Assembly: GCF_011089895.1 (NCBI RefSeq)
Contig: NZ_JAANAT010000001.1
Span: 1,364,001 to 1,428,000 of the forward strand
Direction: 5' to 3'
DNA: 64,000 nt
DNA from: Mucilaginibacter inviolabilis
Lineage (GTDB): Bacteria > Bacteroidota > Bacteroidia > Sphingobacteriales > Sphingobacteriaceae
Shown here in pieces: positions 62,147-64,000 of this stretch. The position numbers and the translations under genes were made by a program. Position 1 is the first letter of the stretch; the number at the start of each line of letters is the position of its first letter. The notes beneath the pieces are model-generated. The model was given only the letters and a program-made list of their open reading frames with translations, did no database searches and was not told the origin of the DNA.

Positions 62147-62821
62147 TCATTGGTATAAGTATTTAGCGTTTTGAATAATCTGGCTGACATAGGTTTTGTC
62201 CTGGCTAACCCAGCCCGCAAATGGGGTTGCTGACGCGATAATGCCACGCTGCTTCGCCCAGTACATTGACTTCCATGCACCATAGGCTAAGCCGTCCAGT
62301 ATTTGGAGTTGTGTAATTACTTTGCGCAGTAACTGGTCACGGGAATTATAATCGGCGAGTACATTATTCCCTTCTTTAAGGATATAACCGGAAACGTCAG
62401 TGACCAGCGTGAGTGATCTTGTTCGCATTTCAGCGGCAATATTGCCGGCAAATGCCAAAAGGTAAGGTTCGCTTTTCGCCATCGCCAGCGCCTGGTTGAT
62501 GTACCCGGTCATATCGGCAATGATGACGGCGATGTTTTTGACCGCAAGGCCATCTTTTAGGGTAGAGTTCACATTGGAAAGCCCTTCATAGATCATGGTT
62601 TGGGCCAATACAACAGAACCGACATTGGTATTGAGGTCATTGATATTATTATTGATATTGCTGAGATATTGCTCGTGAGTAGCTTCTGCACCGCTCCTGA
62701 CAGCTGCATTTTGCGAAACCGCAACAAGGTGCTGATAGTCGATAACATATTTTTGCGCCATTGACGAGGGGGAAAAGTAAAGCGAGAAAAGCAAAAGGAG
62801 CCCAAAGTTTCTTTTTTTCAT
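62147..62821 (-). CDS. Exported transfer-region protein, paralogue A (TraI-like)
   Basis: A 224-residue secreted protein. A signal peptide ends 'SSMAQ'. A helical body is rich in Asn/Ser/Leu, and the end is 'SQIIQNAKYLYQ'. The neighbour at 62818 shares the layout and the 'IIQNAKYL' tail. The pair probably arose by duplication and takes the place TraI occupies in Bacteroides transfer regions, but a firm family call is not possible. It overlaps the neighbour by ATGA. Confidence 0.7.
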   Translation of the reverse strand: MKKRNFGLLLLFSLYFSPSSMAQKYVIDYQHLVAVSQNAAVRSGAEATHEQYLSNINNNINDLNTNVGSVVLAQTMIYEGLSNVNSTLKDGLAVKNIAVIIADMTGYINQALAMAKSEPYLLAFAGNIAAEMRTRSLTLVTDVSGYILKEGNNVLADYNSRDQLLRKVITQLQILDGLAYGAWKSMYWAKQRGIIASATPFAGWVSQDKTYVSQIIQNAKYLYQ

Positions 62822-63486
62822 CGTTTCAGGTATTTGGCGTTCTGAATAATATCCTGTCCAATTGACTTATCCGCATCAATAAAGTTCTGAAATGGATTTG
62901 CGGCTCTTAGCAGTGAGGCCAGGCTGGAATATTGCATCATATTAAGCATGTTACCGGACAAGTCCTGGATATAACTCAATTCAGAGATCACGTAATCAAA
63001 AAGCATCTTCCGGTCGGATGCCTTCATTTGGTTGACATCACCAGTTGACAAGGACAAACCGGTTACATAGGCCACCAGGCTCCTGGCCTGTGATGTAAAC
63101 TGCAATGCCGATTGATATCCAATAGCAATTAATGCCGGATTTTTTTGTACCAACTGAACGATTTGTGCCTGGTTGCTGATGATCCGACTGACCATTGGTG
63201 TTGCGTAAATACCGATATCGGCAATATTGATCGCTGTCCCCAATGTATTGTATCGGTGTTGTAAAGTCCGGTACATGACTTTCGTTTTATCCAGTAAAGT
63301 CAAGTTAGCCTGCTCGTTAGCGACGGTCAAGGCCTGTTGGTTCTTTGCCTTTACCTGCAGCTTGTTTTCAGATTCAGATTCATCAACGAGTTGATGCAGG
63401 GCTGGAATGTCCAATATTTTTTGCTGGGCAAAAGCGGTCATCACTGTGCATGCCCATATGATTAAAATGGATGATATATTTTTCAT
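62818..63486 (-). CDS. Exported transfer-region protein, paralogue B (TraI-like)
   Basis: A 222-residue secreted protein. I chose the ATG at 63486, which begins a clear signal peptide ('MKNISSILIIWACTVMTAFA'); the longer frame has no such feature. The mature region is helical. It ends 'GQDIIQNAKYLKR', close to the tail of paralogue A. 'ALQFTSQARSLVAYVTGLSL' is the main hydrophobic stretch. It is in an operon with its paralogue and traJ. Confidence 0.7.
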   Translation of the reverse strand: MKNISSILIIWACTVMTAFAQQKILDIPALHQLVDESESENKLQVKAKNQQALTVANEQANLTLLDKTKVMYRTLQHRYNTLGTAINIADIGIYATPMVSRIISNQAQIVQLVQKNPALIAIGYQSALQFTSQARSLVAYVTGLSLSTGDVNQMKASDRKMLFDYVISELSYIQDLSGNMLNMMQYSSLASLLRAANPFQNFIDADKSIGQDIIQNAKYLKR

Positions 63487-63496
63487 AAAAATCCTG

Positions 63497-64000
63497 TTAA
63501 GTGTCATTGCGTTGAAAAACATCCCAGCCGCGGCGTAGGCAGGTGCCAAAGATCTGTACTTTGGCCCGTGTGGGATATAATGCTTCGATCATGACGTAAG
63601 CGTCATCGGGCTTTTGGCCCCTGAATTTAACTTTGCCTGTAAAGGGTGATTTTAAAGGATCTGGAAAATCAATGGCTGGTATCTTGTAGCCGTTCTTTTG
63701 AAACACCATCAGGTACTCGAAAACCTCTGTTGTGCTACCGCGTTTCCATTTTGGCCGCTTCCATATAAGGCAGCTGTCATATTGATATCCGAGTCGGCCC
63801 ATGTATTCACGGCATTCGTCAGTGAATTTTTCAGTTACCCAAACCATGATGACATGCTCCTGAGAAGCCAGTTCGGCCAAACAGGTTTCCATAAAGTTAA
63901 AGGCACGGATTGCTCGCCACATCCTGGGAGGAATACTGTCAGTCAGAATCTTATTTGATCTTTTGTACGCCCAATATTGTTTCCAGGGTGGACAAATCAG
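63497..64000 (-). CDS. MT-A70-like methyltransferase, N-terminus cut by window edge
   Basis: At least 167 residues; the frame stays open to 64000. It has the MT-A70 layout: the catalytic motif reads 'LICPPWKQYWAY' where active enzymes have DPPW, and 'EHVIMVWVTEKFTDECREYM', 'SCLIWKRPKWKRG' and 'MIEALYPTRAKVQIFGTCLR' follow the N6-adenine methyltransferase fold. Replacement of the Asp by Cys makes normal activity doubtful, as in the inactive METTL14-type partner. It precedes the secreted transfer proteins by 10 bp. Confidence 0.75.
   Translation of the reverse strand: MICPPWKQYWAYKRSNKILTDSIPPRMWRAIRAFNFMETCLAELASQEHVIMVWVTEKFTDECREYMGRLGYQYDSCLIWKRPKWKRGSTTEVFEYLMVFQKNGYKIPAIDFPDPLKSPFTGKVKFRGQKPDDAYVMIEALYPTRAKVQIFGTCLRRGWDVFQRNDT

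Larger units (their letters stand above)
39530..64000. mobile_element. Integrative conjugative element, left part (continues past window)
   Basis: Everything from the tRNA-Ser 3' end to the right edge has the make-up of a Bacteroidota ICE: integrase, HigBA, Xis-like HTH, coupling protein, TraJ-TraK-TraL-TraM-TraN, ArdC-like and MTase-helicase proteins. Core functions are absent. Genes from 42005 onward all run minus. Relaxase, VirB4-type ATPase and the far attachment site are not seen, so the element extends beyond 64000. Confidence 0.85.

Overview
The window reads as chromosome of a Bacteroidota bacterium, most likely a Sphingobacteriaceae member (Mucilaginibacter/Pedobacter-like). The grounds are promoters of the TTTG/TTG-N19-20-TAnnTTTG type, few Shine-Dalgarno sequences, Bacteroidota-style protein families (LptD, S9 peptidase, MlaD, PhoH, TraJKMN), and intergenic gaps filled with palindromic repeats. 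There are no rRNA genes and no CRISPR. The one tRNA gene found is a tRNA-Ser.

Positions 1 to about 39.3 kb are core chromosome. They hold envelope and peptidoglycan genes (S9 peptidase, lptD, an amidase, mlaD, ddl, a PASTA protein, mltG). They also hold central metabolism (E2 acyltransferase, cinA, purC, serA-serC, rpe, a CoaD-like enzyme fused to an HD domain), RNA functions (rnz, a beta-CASP nuclease, pnp, rpsO) and two ABC systems. The gaps between these genes are unusually structured. There are at least six 'word palindromes', each with arms built from its own short repeated word. Two inverted copies of a roughly 120-bp GTGGGTTTACA element are present, and copies of a GTCATCCTGAG...CTCAGAATGAC palindrome bracket a lone GIY-YIG endonuclease gene.

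From the 3' end of the tRNA-Ser gene (39443-39529) to the right edge lies the start of an integrative conjugative element that continues past the window. Its left end carries a tyrosine integrase and a higBA toxin-antitoxin pair whose promoter sits inside a perfect 19-bp inverted repeat. From 64000 down to 42005 all genes run on the minus strand. In transcription order they are: an MT-A70-like methyltransferase relative (cut by the edge), two related secreted Tra proteins, a further secreted protein, TraJ, TraK, a TraL-like protein, TraM, TraN, a small protein, an 1820-residue methyltransferase-helicase, a duplicated-domain protein, the coupling protein, two paralogous small proteins, an M23 peptidase, an ArdC-like protein, a DUF3945-type protein, a Toprim-like protein, a PH-domain membrane protein, small unknowns and two regulators. 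No relaxase or VirB4-type ATPase is visible, so they should lie beyond 64 kb.

The element combines transfer (T4SS plus coupling protein), stability (HigBA), cell-wall passage (M23) and likely anti-restriction functions (ArdC-like protein, DarB-like methyltransferase-helicase). Two of its enzymes depart from their family's catalytic consensus: HQLAH in place of HExxH in the ArdC-like protein, and CPPW in place of DPPW in the MT-A70-like protein. Hairpins followed by T-runs just upstream of the coupling protein and of TraK divide the transfer operon.
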